From contig NZ_BCPY01000002.1 of the NCBI RefSeq assembly GCF_001544195.1, positions 1-64,000 of the forward strand: 64,000 nt of DNA, written 5' to 3'. The translations under genes and the position numbers were made by a program. Under the pieces are notes generated by a model. That model was not told where the DNA came from and made no database searches. It saw only the letters and a program-made list of their open reading frames with translations. Positions 23,594 through 34,725 of the stretch are shown here, piece by piece. This DNA comes from Tetragenococcus solitarius NBRC 100494. Its GTDB lineage: Bacteria > Bacillota > Bacilli > Lactobacillales > Enterococcaceae. Every line of letters begins with the position of its first letter. Within the stretch, counting starts at the first letter, position 1.

Positions 23594-24160
23594 TTATTCC
23601 TCTTGTACGTTAATGTTCCACATCGGCAAACGATTTAATTCTGGAATAAAGTTTTCTTCAGGATTGTCTACAGAACTTAGAGTAAATCGATTTTTTTCTT
23701 TGCCATCTTGAAAAAAGACAAACGTTACATCATCTGGGGATAAATCATAAGTACGGGCAATCTCATCTGTTTGATAAATAATCGGATAATAATAAAAGTT
23801 ACGATTTAACTCCTTTTCCTTTTGTTGAATGATTTTTAACGCTTGTTGCGTATCAGCTTGATTGGGCTTAGCAAACATTACTGAAACAGCCTTTTTATCC
23901 TTAATCACTTTATCTCCTTGTCCATAGGAAAAAGGAGCAATCTTATTTGTAGGAAGGTCCTCATAAATTAAATTATCCATTTGAGCAGCACGTATTTTAG
24001 TATGTACAGTCAACGTTAAAACTGTTAGCATTGTCACGATGATAAGTCCCAAAAGGATGCTGATAATACTCTTTTTCTTATTTGCATAAATTGTATCAAC
24101 AAAACGATGTCCAATAGCTTGTAGACTATTTTTTATTTTTTTAACCAACCGACTGATCAT
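23594..24160 (-). CDS. membrane-anchored protein with a thioredoxin-like domain
   Basis: A 188-residue protein: about 30 basic cytosolic residues, one membrane helix (SIISILLGLIIVTMLTVLTL), then an extracellular region. From about residue 90 the pattern VSVMFAKPNQADTQQALKIIQQ, NRNFYYYPIIYQTDEIARTYDLS and VTFVFFQDGKEKNRFTL resembles a thioredoxin fold, but without a CxxC active site, so a redox role is unlikely. The gene is monocistronic-looking and divergent from rqcH. The trp promoter begins 9 bases after its stop, so readthrough into the trp leader is possible. Function unknown. Confidence 0.65.
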   Translation of the reverse strand: MISRLVKKIKNSLQAIGHRFVDTIYANKKKSIISILLGLIIVTMLTVLTLTVHTKIRAAQMDNLIYEDLPTNKIAPFSYGQGDKVIKDKKAVSVMFAKPNQADTQQALKIIQQKEKELNRNFYYYPIIYQTDEIARTYDLSPDDVTFVFFQDGKEKNRFTLSSVDNPEENFIPELNRLPMWNINVQEE

Positions 24161-24272
24161 CTACCCTTTTCCACCTGCTTTAACACTTGTCATTTTATTT
24201 TATACTAGCAATAAACAAACCCTGCCGTCAAGCACAATCATAAAAACCTTCTATTATTTTTTACCTTACATT

Positions 24273-24301
24273 TTGTTTTCTTTTTCAGAATTCGTTATAA
24301 T
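24273..24301 (+). promoter_or_regulatory. promoter of rqcH
   Basis: TTGTTT at 24273-24278 and TATAAT at 24296-24301 with 17-base spacing, 34 bases before the start codon. Confidence 0.7.
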
Positions 24302-24335
24302 AGACAAAGACAAATGGAAGAAATGAGGGAATATC

Positions 24336-26045
24336 ATGTCCTTTGATGGTATATTTACCCATCTTATGATAAGAGAATTGTCCGAGCAACTACAAAATGG
24401 ACGGGTACATAAAATTCAACAACCTTACGATTATGAAATTGTGCTTGTTATACGTTCTAAGCGTCAAAACCACAAATTACTGTTATCGGCCAACCCGAAT
24501 TATGCTCGCATTCAATTAACGACCATGCAATATAATAATCCAGAAACTCCGCCTAACTTTGTTATGATGTTAAGGAAGTATTTGGACGGTGCTATTTTAC
24601 AGTCCATCGAACAAATAGAAAACGACCGAATTATTCATCTTACCTTTTCTCACCGTGATGAATTAGGCGATTTAGAAAATATTGTGCTGGTTGTTGAATT
24701 GATGGGGCGTCATAGCACGATTTTATTGCTTAACCAAGAAACAGGAAAGATTTTAGATGCTATTAAACATATCGGTTTATCGCAAAATACTTATCGTACA
24801 CTATTACCAGGTGCTGACTATATTGCCCCGCCAAAACAAGAAGTCTTAAATCCTTTTACTGCTAAAAACGCCCAGATTTTTGATCGGATTTCTACGCTTA
24901 ACGATTTAACAGGTAAAGCACTACAGTCTCAGTTTCAAGGTTTAGGACGGGATACAGCTGATGAGCTAGCTTTTCGGCTCAATGAAAAACCAAATGAAAA
25001 AATGCTAGTTTGGTCCTCTTTTTTTACTGAATTAATTCAAAATACACAGCCTAGCTTTATGAAAACGGAAAAAAAAGAATTTTTCACGCCAATTATTTAC
25101 CATTATCTAAAAAAAACGCAAACAGAAATTACAACATATCCTAGCTTAAGTCAGTTATTAGATGCCTTTTATTTGGAAAAAGCAGAAAGAGATCGAGTCA
25201 AACAGCAGGGCAACCTTTTAATTAAAAGAGTTGAAAATGAAATAAAAAGAAATCAGACCAAGCTGAAAAAAAGAGAGCAAACCTTGGCCGATTCCAAAAA
25301 TTCAGAAGAATTTCGGCAAAAAGGCGAGCTTTTAACAACATTTATGGACCAAGTTCCACGCGGGCGTGAATACGTCGAATTACCTAATTATTATGAAGAA
25401 AATCGGCCACTTCGAATTTCATTGAACCCTGCCCTTTCGCCTAGTCAAAATGCGCAAAAATATTTCCAACGTTATCAGAAATTGCGAAATGCTGTTAAAG
25501 TTGTAGGGCAACAAATCAAAGAAGCCAAAGAGGAACTTGCTTATTTAGAAACTGTTATGACACAAATTGAATTAGCTTCGCCCACTGATTTAAAATTGAT
25601 TAAAGAAGAGTTAGTCGCCCAAGGCTATATCAAGCCACAACGGAAAAAACGGAAAAAACAAGATAAAAAATCACAACCAGAACATTTTGTAGCCAGCGAT
25701 GGCACATCGATTTTAGTGGGGAAAAATAATTTGCAAAACGATCGTTTAACGCTTAAAACTGCCAAAAAAACCGATCAGTGGCTGCACGCAAAAGATATTC
25801 CAGGCTCTCATGTTATTATACAAAGCGCTGACCCTTCAGAAGAAACGATTATTGAAGCAGCTAAATTAGCAGCGTATTTTTCCAAATACCGTTTTTCTTC
25901 TTCAGTTCCAGTAGATATGGTACAAGTCAAACATATAAAAAAACCGAATGGCGCTAAACCAGGTTTTGTCATTTATGAAAACCAAACGACATATTTTGTT
26001 ACTCCAAACAAAAAAGAAATTGAACAACTTCAAAAAGAAAATTAA
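24336..26045 (+). CDS. rqcH: Rqc2/RqcH-type NFACT protein (FbpA-like)
   Basis: A 569-residue NFACT protein. Bacterial RqcH binds stalled 50S-peptidyl-tRNA complexes and adds C-terminal alanine tails that mark the chain for degradation; streptococcal/enterococcal homologues were first named fibronectin-binding proteins. The NFACT-N domain (SFDGIFTHLMIRELSEQLQNGRVHKIQQPY), two helix-hairpin-helix-like parts, a coiled coil (about residues 280-330 and 390-420) and the NFACT-R domain (KTDQWLHAKDIPGSHVII) appear in order. A strong promoter and terminator frame it as a single gene. Confidence 0.93.
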   Translation: MSFDGIFTHLMIRELSEQLQNGRVHKIQQPYDYEIVLVIRSKRQNHKLLLSANPNYARIQLTTMQYNNPETPPNFVMMLRKYLDGAILQSIEQIENDRIIHLTFSHRDELGDLENIVLVVELMGRHSTILLLNQETGKILDAIKHIGLSQNTYRTLLPGADYIAPPKQEVLNPFTAKNAQIFDRISTLNDLTGKALQSQFQGLGRDTADELAFRLNEKPNEKMLVWSSFFTELIQNTQPSFMKTEKKEFFTPIIYHYLKKTQTEITTYPSLSQLLDAFYLEKAERDRVKQQGNLLIKRVENEIKRNQTKLKKREQTLADSKNSEEFRQKGELLTTFMDQVPRGREYVELPNYYEENRPLRISLNPALSPSQNAQKYFQRYQKLRNAVKVVGQQIKEAKEELAYLETVMTQIELASPTDLKLIKEELVAQGYIKPQRKKRKKQDKKSQPEHFVASDGTSILVGKNNLQNDRLTLKTAKKTDQWLHAKDIPGSHVIIQSADPSEETIIEAAKLAAYFSKYRFSSSVPVDMVQVKHIKKPNGAKPGFVIYENQTTYFVTPNKKEIEQLQKEN

Positions 26046-26050
26046 AAAAT

Positions 26051-26090
26051 CGCAAAGATTAGTTATCTCAACTAATCTTTGCGGTTTTTT
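26051..26090 (+). terminator. terminator after rqcH
   Basis: A perfect 14-bp stem, CGCAAAGATTAGTT (26051-26064) with AACTAATCTTTGCG (26070-26083), 5-base loop and a run of six T. It also lies just downstream of the convergent carbonic anhydrase gene's stop codon. Confidence 0.95.
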
Positions 26091-26091
26091 G

Positions 26092-26766
26092 CTATTTTTT
26101 GTAAAAAATGGGACGTTGATTTTTATCTTGTAAGGGGCGATTATTAGGCGTCAAAGACGTTTGGAAACTTTCAATAAAAGAACGACTCATAATTCCTCTT
26201 TCATCAAAAACAAACCATTGAACAGGACCGTCTGTAGGTGGTGTCGTCAACGAACCTTCGTAATGAAAATAACCGGAATTTTTTGGTAAAAAGATAATAG
26301 GATTCAGTGATTGTTTGTTATTTTCCGACGTTGTAAGCTCGATAGTGCTATCATTACAACGGTTATTTTCCTCTTCCACCAAAGAAAATAACACAGCACA
26401 AACTAAAGGCTGTCCTTGTTCATCCTTGTGTACCAAATGAAATTCTAAAGGAGCTTGATTTTTTGCAATAATATGTTCACTAGGCATATGAAAATGAATA
26501 TCTGTTAAATAATAACGATGACTTGCAAAATCGACAAAACTTTCACTTTCTACCGGCTCAAAGTGCATGGTATCATTGACATTTTTGACGTAGAAAGATT
26601 GGTTATTATAAGTGAACTGAATCGTTTGTTTTAAAGGCTGCGTCTCTTCATAAGACAAAGCAATCGGCGATTGTAAAGGAAACTGTGCTGCTTTATGAAA
26701 ATCTTGACTAAGTGTGGACCAAAAATCGGGTCCTGTTTTTCCTGAATAACTCCAAATACGAGACAT
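26092..26766 (-). CDS. alpha-type carbonic anhydrase
   Basis: Interconverts CO2 and bicarbonate. The 224-residue protein has the zinc-binding His trio of the alpha class: two in TDIHFHMPSEH and the third in EFHLVH, with the active-site SLTTPP turn and PLQ..NQRP end. It lacks an export signal, unlike many bacterial alpha enzymes, so it may be cytosolic. The frame begins at a GTG (26775), but AAGGAG fits the ATG at 26766 with 8-base spacing. Bicarbonate supply for carbamoyl phosphate synthase, encoded close by, is a plausible but unproven link. Confidence 0.92.
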   Translation of the reverse strand: MSRIWSYSGKTGPDFWSTLSQDFHKAAQFPLQSPIALSYEETQPLKQTIQFTYNNQSFYVKNVNDTMHFEPVESESFVDFASHRYYLTDIHFHMPSEHIIAKNQAPLEFHLVHKDEQGQPLVCAVLFSLVEEENNRCNDSTIELTTSENNKQSLNPIIFLPKNSGYFHYEGSLTTPPTDGPVQWFVFDERGIMSRSFIESFQTSLTPNNRPLQDKNQRPIFYKK

Positions 26767-26823
26767 AAGTGACACTCCTTATCTTATCAATAAAAATAAT
26801 ATTTCTACAATCAATGGGGCCAA

Positions 26824-27459
26824 CTATTTAGTCGCAGGCCATTGATAAGGGTCTTTCTTCCAGTCTTTTAATAAAGCTAGATCACTTTCTTCAATATAGT
26901 TTTTAGCTAAAGCTGTTTGAATCAAAGTAGAATAATTCGTCAAAGTAATTAACGGGATACCGCTTTTTTGAAAATTATCCTGCCCACTTTGCAGTTCGTA
27001 GGTAAAAATTGCTGCAACACCTAAGACATTCGCTCCTTCATTTTCAGCTGCTGCACATGCTTCTAAGACACTGCCGCCTGTAGAAATTAAATCCTCAATC
27101 ACCACAATTTTTTGTCCTTTGATTAATTTTCCTTCAATTTGATTGGCTTTGCCGTGATCTTTTTTCTTACTACGGATATAAACCATCGGTAAGTCTAAAA
27201 GTTCAGCGATCCAAGCTGCATGCGGAATTCCTGCTGTAGCTGTTCCAGCAATGACTTCTACATCAGGAAAATTTATTTTAATTTTTTCAGCTAAACCTTT
27301 GGCAATATTTCTTCTTACTTCTGGATAACTCATAGTAATTCGATTATCACAATAAATTGGACTTTTAATACCACTGGCCCACGTGAATGGCTCGTTAGGA
27401 CTTAAAAAAACAGCTTGAATAGCTAGTAAATTTTGTGCAATTAATGTTTCATCGTTCAT
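26824..27459 (-). CDS. pyrE: orotate phosphoribosyltransferase
   Basis: Converts orotate and PRPP to OMP. The 211-residue protein has the PRPP-binding motif [13 protein letters not shown] and family stretches such as [14 protein letters not shown] and [15 protein letters not shown]. An open frame begins earlier at a TTG, but GGAGGAAACAATTCA places the ATG at 27459, whose first bases overlap the pyrF stop (ATGA). It is the last gene of the pyr operon; no clear terminator was found in the 57 bases before the carbonic anhydrase gene, so readthrough is possible. Confidence 0.96.
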   Translation of the reverse strand: MNDETLIAQNLLAIQAVFLSPNEPFTWASGIKSPIYCDNRITMSYPEVRRNIAKGLAEKIKINFPDVEVIAGTATAGIPHAAWIAELLDLPMVYIRSKKKDHGKANQIEGKLIKGQKIVVIEDLISTGGSVLEACAAAENEGANVLGVAAIFTYELQSGQDNFQKSGIPLITLTNYSTLIQTALAKNYIEESDLALLKDWKKDPYQWPATK

Positions 27460-28175
27460 TGAATTGTTTCCTCCCAATCCGTTTTTATATTTTGATAAGA
27501 TTTATAAGGGTCATCTGCTAAAATAATAGGCCGTCCGACAACAATGGCATTAGAACCAATGGTACGCGCTTTGCTCGGAGTCACCACTCTTTTTTGATCT
27601 CCAGCGTCACTTCCTTTAGGGCGAATCCCCGGAGTTAAACACATAAAATTTTCCGAAGTTGTATCATGGATTTTTTGTGCTTCCCATGCCGAACAAACGA
27701 CACCATCTAAGCCAGCTTCTTGTGCTTGTTTTGCATAATGAAGGACACTTTCTTCTAATGTTGCTTGAATTAGTTGTTCTTTTTGCATTTGTTCTTGACT
27801 GGTGGATGTTAACTGAGTCACAGCAATCACTTGAGGAGGATTTTTCCCTGCAGGTGTCCCATCAATTAGGCCTTGTTTTGCCCGCTGCATCATTTCACTA
27901 CCTCCAGCTGCTTGAACCGTTGTAATTGAAACCCCCATTTTAGCCAATCCTGTCATTGAACGTTGTACTGTATTAGGAATATCGTGTAATTTCAGGTCTA
28001 AAAAGATATCATGTCCCGCTTCTTTTAGCCAATGCACAATAGCTGGCCCTTCTTGATAAAAAATTTCCATACCTACTTTAACAAAGAGTGACTCATTTTT
28101 TGGAAATTTATTTAAAAAAGTTTCGATTTCAGCTTTAGAAGAAAAATCTAAAGCAATGATAGGGCGTTCAATCAT
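27456..28175 (-). CDS. pyrF: orotidine 5'-phosphate decarboxylase
   Basis: Last step of UMP synthesis. The 239-residue TIM-barrel protein has the catalytic [13 protein letters not shown] segment (Asp-x-Lys-x-x-Asp) and LTPGIRP with [19 protein letters not shown] binding the phosphate. It overlaps pyrE by 4 bases and follows carB after 38 bases. In enterococcal pyr operons pyrK and pyrD usually lie between carB and pyrF; they are absent here. Confidence 0.96.
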   Translation of the reverse strand: MIERPIIALDFSSKAEIETFLNKFPKNESLFVKVGMEIFYQEGPAIVHWLKEAGHDIFLDLKLHDIPNTVQRSMTGLAKMGVSITTVQAAGGSEMMQRAKQGLIDGTPAGKNPPQVIAVTQLTSTSQEQMQKEQLIQATLEESVLHYAKQAQEAGLDGVVCSAWEAQKIHDTTSENFMCLTPGIRPKGSDAGDQKRVVTPSKARTIGSNAIVVGRPIILADDPYKSYQNIKTDWEETIQ

Positions 28176-28213
28176 TTTATTTGTCCTTTCTTGTTCCGTT
28201 TTTATTTTGGTTA

Positions 28214-31200
28214 TTAAAGTTCTTTAGTAGAAAATGCTCTTGATTGGATTACTTTTAAAATGGCAGCCACAGTATCTAATGAAGTAAACAAAGCAATCCC
28301 TTGTTCTACAGCCTTTCTACGAATCGTAAGTCCATCATATGAAACTTTTTGCCTATTGCGTTCCCTAGTATTGATTATCATTTGAATATGACCATTTTCC
28401 ATTTGCTCGAGTATTGTTTGCCCATCTTTAGAAGTTAACTTACCTATTTTATGAACTTTTAGCCCATGTTTGGCAAAAAAAGCGGCCGTGCCCTGGGTAG
28501 CAATAAGATTAAATCCAACTTCAAAAAAACTTTTCGCCAGTTGTAAAGCCGCTTTTTTATCATTATCAGCAATAGTAAACAAAACCGAGCCAAATTCAGG
28601 TATAGCTAAATTTGAAGCTGAAAAAGCCTTATATAAAGCCTTTTCCAAACTTATATCTGCTCCCATCACACTACCTGTTGCTTTCATTTCCTGATTTAAA
28701 TAGCCATCTACTGCTTCTAAATTAGTCAAAGAAAAAACAGGTGCATTTACATAAACCATATTTTTATTTTTCGCTGAAGGCATAGTAAGTTTATAACCCA
28801 TGTCTGACAATTTTTCACCTAAAATAACACGGCTAGCGATTTGTGCAATCGGTAAAGACGTTACCTTACTTAAAAAAGCGACTCTTCGGCTGCCATAAGG
28901 AAGGATGTGATTAATATACAGTTGATCTTTAGTTACTAAAAATTGAATATTAATAATCCCTTGTAAATTTAATTGTCGGACTACACGACTTGCATAATTT
29001 TCAATTGTTTCAAGCTCTTTTTTTGAAAAATTTTGCGGAGGAGAAACCACCATTGAATCTCCTGAATGGACATCATTTTTTTCGATATGTTCAAAAAATC
29101 CCGGGATAAAAACAGTGTGTCCATCATAAATAACTTCGACTTCACATACTCTTCCAGCAACAAAAGGTGTCACCAACATTGGAAAATTCTGAGCGTCCCT
29201 TTTTAAATACTGTAGCTTCCATTTTAAATCTTCCATTGTATCCACTCGTTGTAAATTTTCCTCATTGGTTAAATCCCTTGAACGCAAATTAAGTGGAAAA
29301 CTCAATGATTGAGCCATGGCCAGTATTTCACTTTCAGAAAAAGCAAGCGGCTTTTTTTCAGACGGAATGACCACTTCTTTTAACAAATCAGTCCATGTTT
29401 GTGGAGCTTTTAATTGCTCCAAGGGCTTTTGATTAGTCCCTAATACTTTTACCCCAAAACTTTCTAAAAGCTGGCCTAAATTTTGAGCGGTTAGTCCGCC
29501 AAATTGGGCAATAACAGCTAGCGGTTGTTCTAATTCAATAATCGTTCTGACCTCTTCTAAAACTAGCGGTTCAAAATACAACTTATCGCTTATACTAAAA
29601 TCAGTCGTTGCACTGGCTGGGTTATTATTAACAAGAATTGCTTTATAACCAGCTTGTTGTACAGCTTTAATGGCCTGTACGGTAAGATAATCAAACTCGC
29701 TGGCTTGGCCGATTTTATGAGGACCTGCTCCTAAAATCAAGATGGACGGCTCTTGTGTAGCAGTACTTTCATTTTCTATTTCGAATGTACTATAAAAATA
29801 AGGCCTGCTAGCAGCAAATTCTCCCGCACAAGTGTCCACCATTTTAAATACAGAGTTTATCTGTTGTTGCTGACGCAATTGATAAATATCATTTTCTTCT
29901 ATTTGCCATAATTGAGCAATTTTTTGATCAGAAATCCCATTTTGTTTCGCTATTTTTAATATGGAAAGATCGTTTTTATTTTCTTCTAACTGCGCTTCAA
30001 TTTCTACGATATGAGCAATTTTATCCAAAAAGAACAAATCAATTTTCGTTCTTTCTGCTAGCTCGTCGATAGTATAACCACGTCTTAAACTTTCGGCTAA
30101 AGTAAATAATCGATTATTTTCTCCATATACGATTTTTTGAATCAAAGCATCATCCGTTTGTTTTTGTAAAAAATCAAAGTCAAAGGAATCGTCTAAAAAA
30201 CGAACAGCTTTTAATAAAGATTCTTCTAAAGTCCTTCCGATAGCCATCACTTCACCAGTAGATTTCATTTGTGTATTTAATTGATATTTTACTTTTTTAA
30301 AGGACCAATAGGGAATTTTAGTCACAATATAGTCTAAGGCAGGTTCAAAATCAGCAGAGATTTCTGGTGTAATGGAATTTTTTATTTCAGAGAGCTCTTT
30401 TCCTATAGCAACATTGGTCGCAATTTTTGCCATAGGATATCCTGCAGCTTTACTAGCTAACACACTTGAACGTGTCAATCGTGGATTAACTTCTAACACA
30501 TAGTAATTAAAACTGCTTGGATCTATTGCCAAACGTATATGACAACTTCCTTCAATTTTTAGGGCATGAATGATTTTTAAAGAAGCATCTCGTAATAATT
30601 GATGTTCGTGGTCCGTTAATGTCTGACTAGGAACAAAAACAACCGAATCACCACTATGAACGCCTACAGGATCAAAGTTTTCCATATTAGCGACTGAAAG
30701 TGCATTTCCTGTACTATCTCGTATAACTTCGTACTCAATTTCTTTGAAACCTGCCAGGTTTTGCTCAACTATACATTGTGCTTTAGGAGATAGACGTAAC
30801 CCCTTTTTGATAAATCCCCGCAACTGCAGATCATTATGACAAATACCACTAGCTGAACCGGCTGTGGTAAAAGCAGGTTTTACAAACACCGGATAACCGA
30901 TTTTTTGAGCAAAATCTAGGGCTTCATCTACCGCATTAACCATTTGTGAGGGTGGTAAAGGCAGAGCTAAAGAATTTATCAACCTTTTAAATAACGAAGG
31001 TTGCTGTGCTTGTCTAATAACTGAAAAATCGATCCCTAAAAGTTCAACATTCAGCTCTGTTAAAATTCCAGAAATCGCTAGCTCATAACTAACATTTAAG
31101 GCTGTTTGTCCTCCGACAATTGGCAAGATTGCATCGGCCAGCTCTTTTCTCAAAATACGAGCGACAAATTCACTGGTAACTGGTTCAATATACACATGAT

Positions 31201-31384
31201 CGACATTTTCATTGCCCGACATAGTAGCTGACGGACTTGAATGTACTAAAACAACTTCGTAACCTTCTTCTTTCAAAACAGCGCAAGCTTGGTTCACTGT
31301 ATCATCAAACTCAGCAGCTTGTCCAATTCGCGTAGGTCCAGAACCGATAACGACTATTTTTTTGATATCTGTTCTTTTTGGCAA
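28214..31384 (-). CDS. carB: carbamoyl phosphate synthase large subunit
   Basis: Makes carbamoyl phosphate with the glutaminase subunit CarA. The 1056-residue protein contains the duplicated ATP-grasp halves: the first with [13 protein letters not shown] and [10 protein letters not shown], the second with [16 protein letters not shown] and the segment [11 protein letters not shown]. The C-terminal allosteric domain (from about residue 920) has [19 protein letters not shown]. Length and order are normal. carA ends 2 bases upstream, so the subunits are made together. As part of the pyr operon it is controlled by the PyrR leader. Confidence 0.97.
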   Translation of the reverse strand: MPKRTDIKKIVVIGSGPTRIGQAAEFDDTVNQACAVLKEEGYEVVLVHSSPSATMSGNENVDHVYIEPVTSEFVARILRKELADAILPIVGGQTALNVSYELAISGILTELNVELLGIDFSVIRQAQQPSLFKRLINSLALPLPPSQMVNAVDEALDFAQKIGYPVFVKPAFTTAGSASGICHNDLQLRGFIKKGLRLSPKAQCIVEQNLAGFKEIEYEVIRDSTGNALSVANMENFDPVGVHSGDSVVFVPSQTLTDHEHQLLRDASLKIIHALKIEGSCHIRLAIDPSSFNYYVLEVNPRLTRSSVLASKAAGYPMAKIATNVAIGKELSEIKNSITPEISADFEPALDYIVTKIPYWSFKKVKYQLNTQMKSTGEVMAIGRTLEESLLKAVRFLDDSFDFDFLQKQTDDALIQKIVYGENNRLFTLAESLRRGYTIDELAERTKIDLFFLDKIAHIVEIEAQLEENKNDLSILKIAKQNGISDQKIAQLWQIEENDIYQLRQQQQINSVFKMVDTCAGEFAASRPYFYSTFEIENESTATQEPSILILGAGPHKIGQASEFDYLTVQAIKAVQQAGYKAILVNNNPASATTDFSISDKLYFEPLVLEEVRTIIELEQPLAVIAQFGGLTAQNLGQLLESFGVKVLGTNQKPLEQLKAPQTWTDLLKEVVIPSEKKPLAFSESEILAMAQSLSFPLNLRSRDLTNEENLQRVDTMEDLKWKLQYLKRDAQNFPMLVTPFVAGRVCEVEVIYDGHTVFIPGFFEHIEKNDVHSGDSMVVSPPQNFSKKELETIENYASRVVRQLNLQGIINIQFLVTKDQLYINHILPYGSRRVAFLSKVTSLPIAQIASRVILGEKLSDMGYKLTMPSAKNKNMVYVNAPVFSLTNLEAVDGYLNQEMKATGSVMGADISLEKALYKAFSASNLAIPEFGSVLFTIADNDKKAALQLAKSFFEVGFNLIATQGTAAFFAKHGLKVHKIGKLTSKDGQTILEQMENGHIQMIINTRERNRQKVSYDGLTIRRKAVEQGIALFTSLDTVAAILKVIQSRAFSTKEL

Positions 31385-31386
31385 CG

Positions 31387-32466
31387 CTAAACCACTCCCT
31401 TTCGTGCATCCATCATCTCGATAAATTCATCAAACACATGCAAAGTATCATGGGGGCCTGGTGCAGCATCTGGATTAAATTGAACGGTAAATGCCGGATA
31501 ATGTCGATGCTTTAACCCTTCAATACTACCGTCATTGACATTAAAATGAGTGACCAAAAGCTTTTTATTATTAACAGAAGAACGTTTTACATTAAAACGA
31601 TGACTTTGTGAAGTGATATCCACCCGACCAGTCACTTTTTCTTTTACTGGATAGTTTTGTCCATGATGCCCAAAACTCATTTGGTAAGTATCACAATCGT
31701 TGGCTAAAGCAAATAACTGTTGACCTAAGCCAACCCCAAAGATAGCGATTTTCCCCTGAATTTGGCGTATCATTTCAACCACAGATGGAATACTTTTAGG
31801 GTCACCTGGGCCATTAGTCAAAACAATGCCGTCAGGACTCAGCTCTAGGATTTCACTTGCTGAGCTATTATATGGCATCACGGTTAAATTACAGTTTCTT
31901 TTAGCCAATTCCTTCATAATACTATGCTTTAACCCTAAATCAATAATCACGACATTATGACCCGTACCTGGGCTAGGGTAAGGTTTTTGGGTAGAGACTT
32001 GTTCCACTTGATTGGTAGGCAGGACACTTGCTTTCAATTGATCATATGCATGTTCAAAAGCATCACCAGAGTCTACAATACTTGCTTTCATACTGCCATG
32101 TGCTCGAATTTTACCTACTAATGCACGAGTATCAATACCTGAGATGCCCGCGATATTTCTTCTTTCCAAGAACTCCGAAAGAGACATCTGGTAGCGCCAA
32201 TTACTCGCTAAACGTGGATATTGCTTAACCACAATACCCTTACAAGCTGGAGAAAGCGACTCGTAATCATCTCGGTTTATTCCAGTATTTCCAATTAGCG
32301 GATAAGTAAAAGTAATAATTTGCCCATTAAAATTTTGTTCGGTAATTGTTTCTTGATATCCTGTCATATTCGTACTAAAAACAATTTCACCAAAGACATT
32401 TAATTTAGCACCAAACCCTTGTCCTAAAAAACACGTGCCATCATCTAGAATTAGCCAACGATCCAT
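31387..32466 (-). CDS. carA: carbamoyl phosphate synthase small subunit
   Basis: Glutaminase subunit supplying ammonia to CarB. The mature frame is 359 residues, starting [13 protein letters not shown]. The class I amidotransferase domain has [13 protein letters not shown] and the nucleophile region. In most homologues this region reads GICLGHQ, but here it is [13 protein letters not shown], so the position of the catalytic Cys (expected GxCxGxQ) is Gly, see findings. GGTGGGA places the ATG at 32466; that start overlaps the end of pyrC by 26 bases. A longer open frame begins at 32490. Confidence 0.93.
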   Translation of the reverse strand: MDRWLILDDGTCFLGQGFGAKLNVFGEIVFSTNMTGYQETITEQNFNGQIITFTYPLIGNTGINRDDYESLSPACKGIVVKQYPRLASNWRYQMSLSEFLERRNIAGISGIDTRALVGKIRAHGSMKASIVDSGDAFEHAYDQLKASVLPTNQVEQVSTQKPYPSPGTGHNVVIIDLGLKHSIMKELAKRNCNLTVMPYNSSASEILELSPDGIVLTNGPGDPKSIPSVVEMIRQIQGKIAIFGVGLGQQLFALANDCDTYQMSFGHHGQNYPVKEKVTGRVDITSQSHRFNVKRSSVNNKKLLVTHFNVNDGSIEGLKHRHYPAFTVQFNPDAAPGPHDTLHVFDEFIEMMDARKGVV

Positions 32467-33748
32467 TTTGATTCCCACCTTGCCATACAATCTTCCCGTC
32501 TACTAAAGTGTAAAGTGTATCACCAAAAAGTTCTTTACCGATAAAAGGTGTATTTTCCGCTTGCGATAAAAACTCTTTTTGATCGACGATATAACTATGA
32601 TCAATATCAAAAATGGCTAAATCTGCGGTATCACCAATATTTAAACGATTCACTGGCAAATCAAAAATTTCAGCTGGTTTTATCGCCATCCAGTCAACTA
32701 CTTGGGCTAAAGTAAATATTCCCTTTTTTACAAAAGTTGTATAGATAAGTTGAAAAGCATACTCTGAACCTACAATGCCAAAAGGTGCTTTTAAGAAACT
32801 TTGATTTTTTTCTTCCAAACTGTGTGGTGCATGATCAGTCGCAATGCAATCAATTGTTCCATCCAACAAACCATCAATTAGCGCTTTTTGATCTTCTTTA
32901 GCACGTAAAGGCGGATTCATCTTCCAATATCCATGATCACAGGTAATATCTTCATCAGCCCGCAATAAATGGTGAGGACAAACCTCACAAGTAACATGGA
33001 CTCCTGCTTCTTTGGCTTGACGGATCACACGAACGCTTTCTTTGGAAGAAACATGGCAGACATGGTAATGCACCCCAGTTTCTTCAGCTAAGAGCAGATC
33101 TCGAGCAATTTGTGAAGATTCAGCTGCACTTACAATGCCCGGCAAATCTAACTCCTCGGCCTTTTTGCCTTTATGCATTACACCATCAAAAAGAAGCGAT
33201 TCATCTTCTGTGTGAGCAACAATTGCTCGTTGATTTTTTGCCGCCTCTTTCATCGCTAAATACATGGTCCCAGCCCTTTGCACTCCAACACCATCGTTGG
33301 TAAAAGCAAAAGCTCCTGCTTTTTTTAAAGCTGTCTGATTTACTAGGTCATCACTACGCAAGTTCTTTGTAATGGGAGCATATTGCAAAACATGATTGAC
33401 TGCATCTTGCCTAATAATCTCTTGTACTTGAGTAAAACGTTCTACAGTATCTGGTACTGGATTAAGATTGGGCATTGCACAAATGGTCGTAAAACCGCCT
33501 CGACTTGCTGCTTGACTTCCCGTTTTTATTGTCTCTTTATAGGTAAACCCTGGTTGTCTTAAATGTACATGGACATCTACCAATCCCTGAGTGACTAGTT
33601 GATTTTTTGCATCAATAATTTGGTCAAATAAACCCTCATCAAAGCTCTTACCAATTGCATGGATAAATTGATCTTTAACCCATAGTTGTACTGAGATTAA
33701 CTGATTGTCATGAGAAATCATACGTCCATTTTTGATTAACAAATCCAT
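32441..33748 (-). CDS. pyrC: dihydroorotase
   Basis: Cyclises carbamoyl aspartate to dihydroorotate. The 435-residue metal-dependent enzyme carries the [10 protein letters not shown] metal-binding motif, later His ligands in VHYHVCHVS and CEVCPHHLL, and the catalytic Asp in [10 protein letters not shown]. Length matches class I dihydroorotases of Gram-positives. It lies between pyrB and carA and overlaps carA by 26 bases. Confidence 0.96.
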   Translation of the reverse strand: MDLLIKNGRMISHDNQLISVQLWVKDQFIHAIGKSFDEGLFDQIIDAKNQLVTQGLVDVHVHLRQPGFTYKETIKTGSQAASRGGFTTICAMPNLNPVPDTVERFTQVQEIIRQDAVNHVLQYAPITKNLRSDDLVNQTALKKAGAFAFTNDGVGVQRAGTMYLAMKEAAKNQRAIVAHTEDESLLFDGVMHKGKKAEELDLPGIVSAAESSQIARDLLLAEETGVHYHVCHVSSKESVRVIRQAKEAGVHVTCEVCPHHLLRADEDITCDHGYWKMNPPLRAKEDQKALIDGLLDGTIDCIATDHAPHSLEEKNQSFLKAPFGIVGSEYAFQLIYTTFVKKGIFTLAQVVDWMAIKPAEIFDLPVNRLNIGDTADLAIFDIDHSYIVDQKEFLSQAENTPFIGKELFGDTLYTLVDGKIVWQGGNQNGSLANSR

Positions 33749-33779
33749 ATTTTTGCTCCTTATCCTAAAACTTTTCTAT

Positions 33780-34706
33780 TTAAGCTTTTCCTTGTAAAAC
33801 GGCTTCTAAAATAGCCATACGAACATATACACCATTGGTCATTTGTTTAACAATTCTTGACTGCAATCCTTCTACTAACGAGTCTGCAATTTCAACATCC
33901 CGATTGACAGGCGCCGGATGCATAATAATTGCTCCTTTTTTCATCTGCTTGGCTCGTTCAACAGTCAATCCGAATTTATGATGATACTCTTGTTTTGAAA
34001 AACTTTCATCCGGATCATGACGCTCATGTTGCACACGCAACATCATTAAGACATCCATCTCAGAAATAAGTTCGTCTATGGGTAAGTAAGTACCATATAC
34101 ATCAAAAATCTCATCATACCATTGTCGAGGGCCTGAAAAATACACATTGGCTCCTAAACGATTGAGCATCTGCATATTTGACTTAGCAACTCGAGAGTGA
34201 GTAATATCACCGATAATGGCAACGTTCAATCCCTTAAAACTACCGAATTCTTCATAAATTGTCATCAAATCAAGCAAGCACTGTGTTGGATGTTGGCCGC
34301 TGCCATCCCCCCCATTAATCACACTTGACTGAATGGAAGGACTCTGAATTAACTGATCATAATAATTTTCATCTCCGTGACGTATCACAACACAATCCAC
34401 ACCAATAGCAGACATTGTTAAGACCGTATCATAAAGTGTTTCTCCTTTTTGTACTGAACTTGTATCAGCGGCAAAATCAACCACATCAATCCCCAACTTC
34501 TTTTCAGCAATCTCAAAGCTTTTATGGGTTCGCGTACTATTTTCAAAAAAGAGATTAGCTACAAAGTATTGCTTTTTTTCTGGTAACCAAATACTTCCAT
34601 GTTTAAATGCTTGACCTCGATGAATTAACCCCATCACTTCTTGGTCGGATAAAGCTTCAACAGTCAATAAATGCTTTAAGCTCACTCTTTCATAACGTTC
34701 AATCAT
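33780..34706 (-). CDS. pyrB: aspartate carbamoyltransferase, catalytic subunit
   Basis: Transfers the carbamoyl group to aspartate. The 308-residue enzyme has the carbamoyl-phosphate signature [12 protein letters not shown], the HPTQCLLDL segment and [11 protein letters not shown]. No regulatory chain (pyrI) is visible, as normal for Gram-positives. The frame extends to 34736, but AAGGGGG and the family start point to the ATG at 34706 ([15 protein letters not shown]). It sits between uraA (19 bases) and pyrC (31 bases). Confidence 0.96.
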   Translation of the reverse strand: MIERYERVSLKHLLTVEALSDQEVMGLIHRGQAFKHGSIWLPEKKQYFVANLFFENSTRTHKSFEIAEKKLGIDVVDFAADTSSVQKGETLYDTVLTMSAIGVDCVVIRHGDENYYDQLIQSPSIQSSVINGGDGSGQHPTQCLLDLMTIYEEFGSFKGLNVAIIGDITHSRVAKSNMQMLNRLGANVYFSGPRQWYDEIFDVYGTYLPIDELISEMDVLMMLRVQHERHDPDESFSKQEYHHKFGLTVERAKQMKKGAIIMHPAPVNRDVEIADSLVEGLQSRIVKQMTNGVYVRMAILEAVLQGKA

Positions 34707-34725
34707 AGACTTCCCCCTTTGTAGT

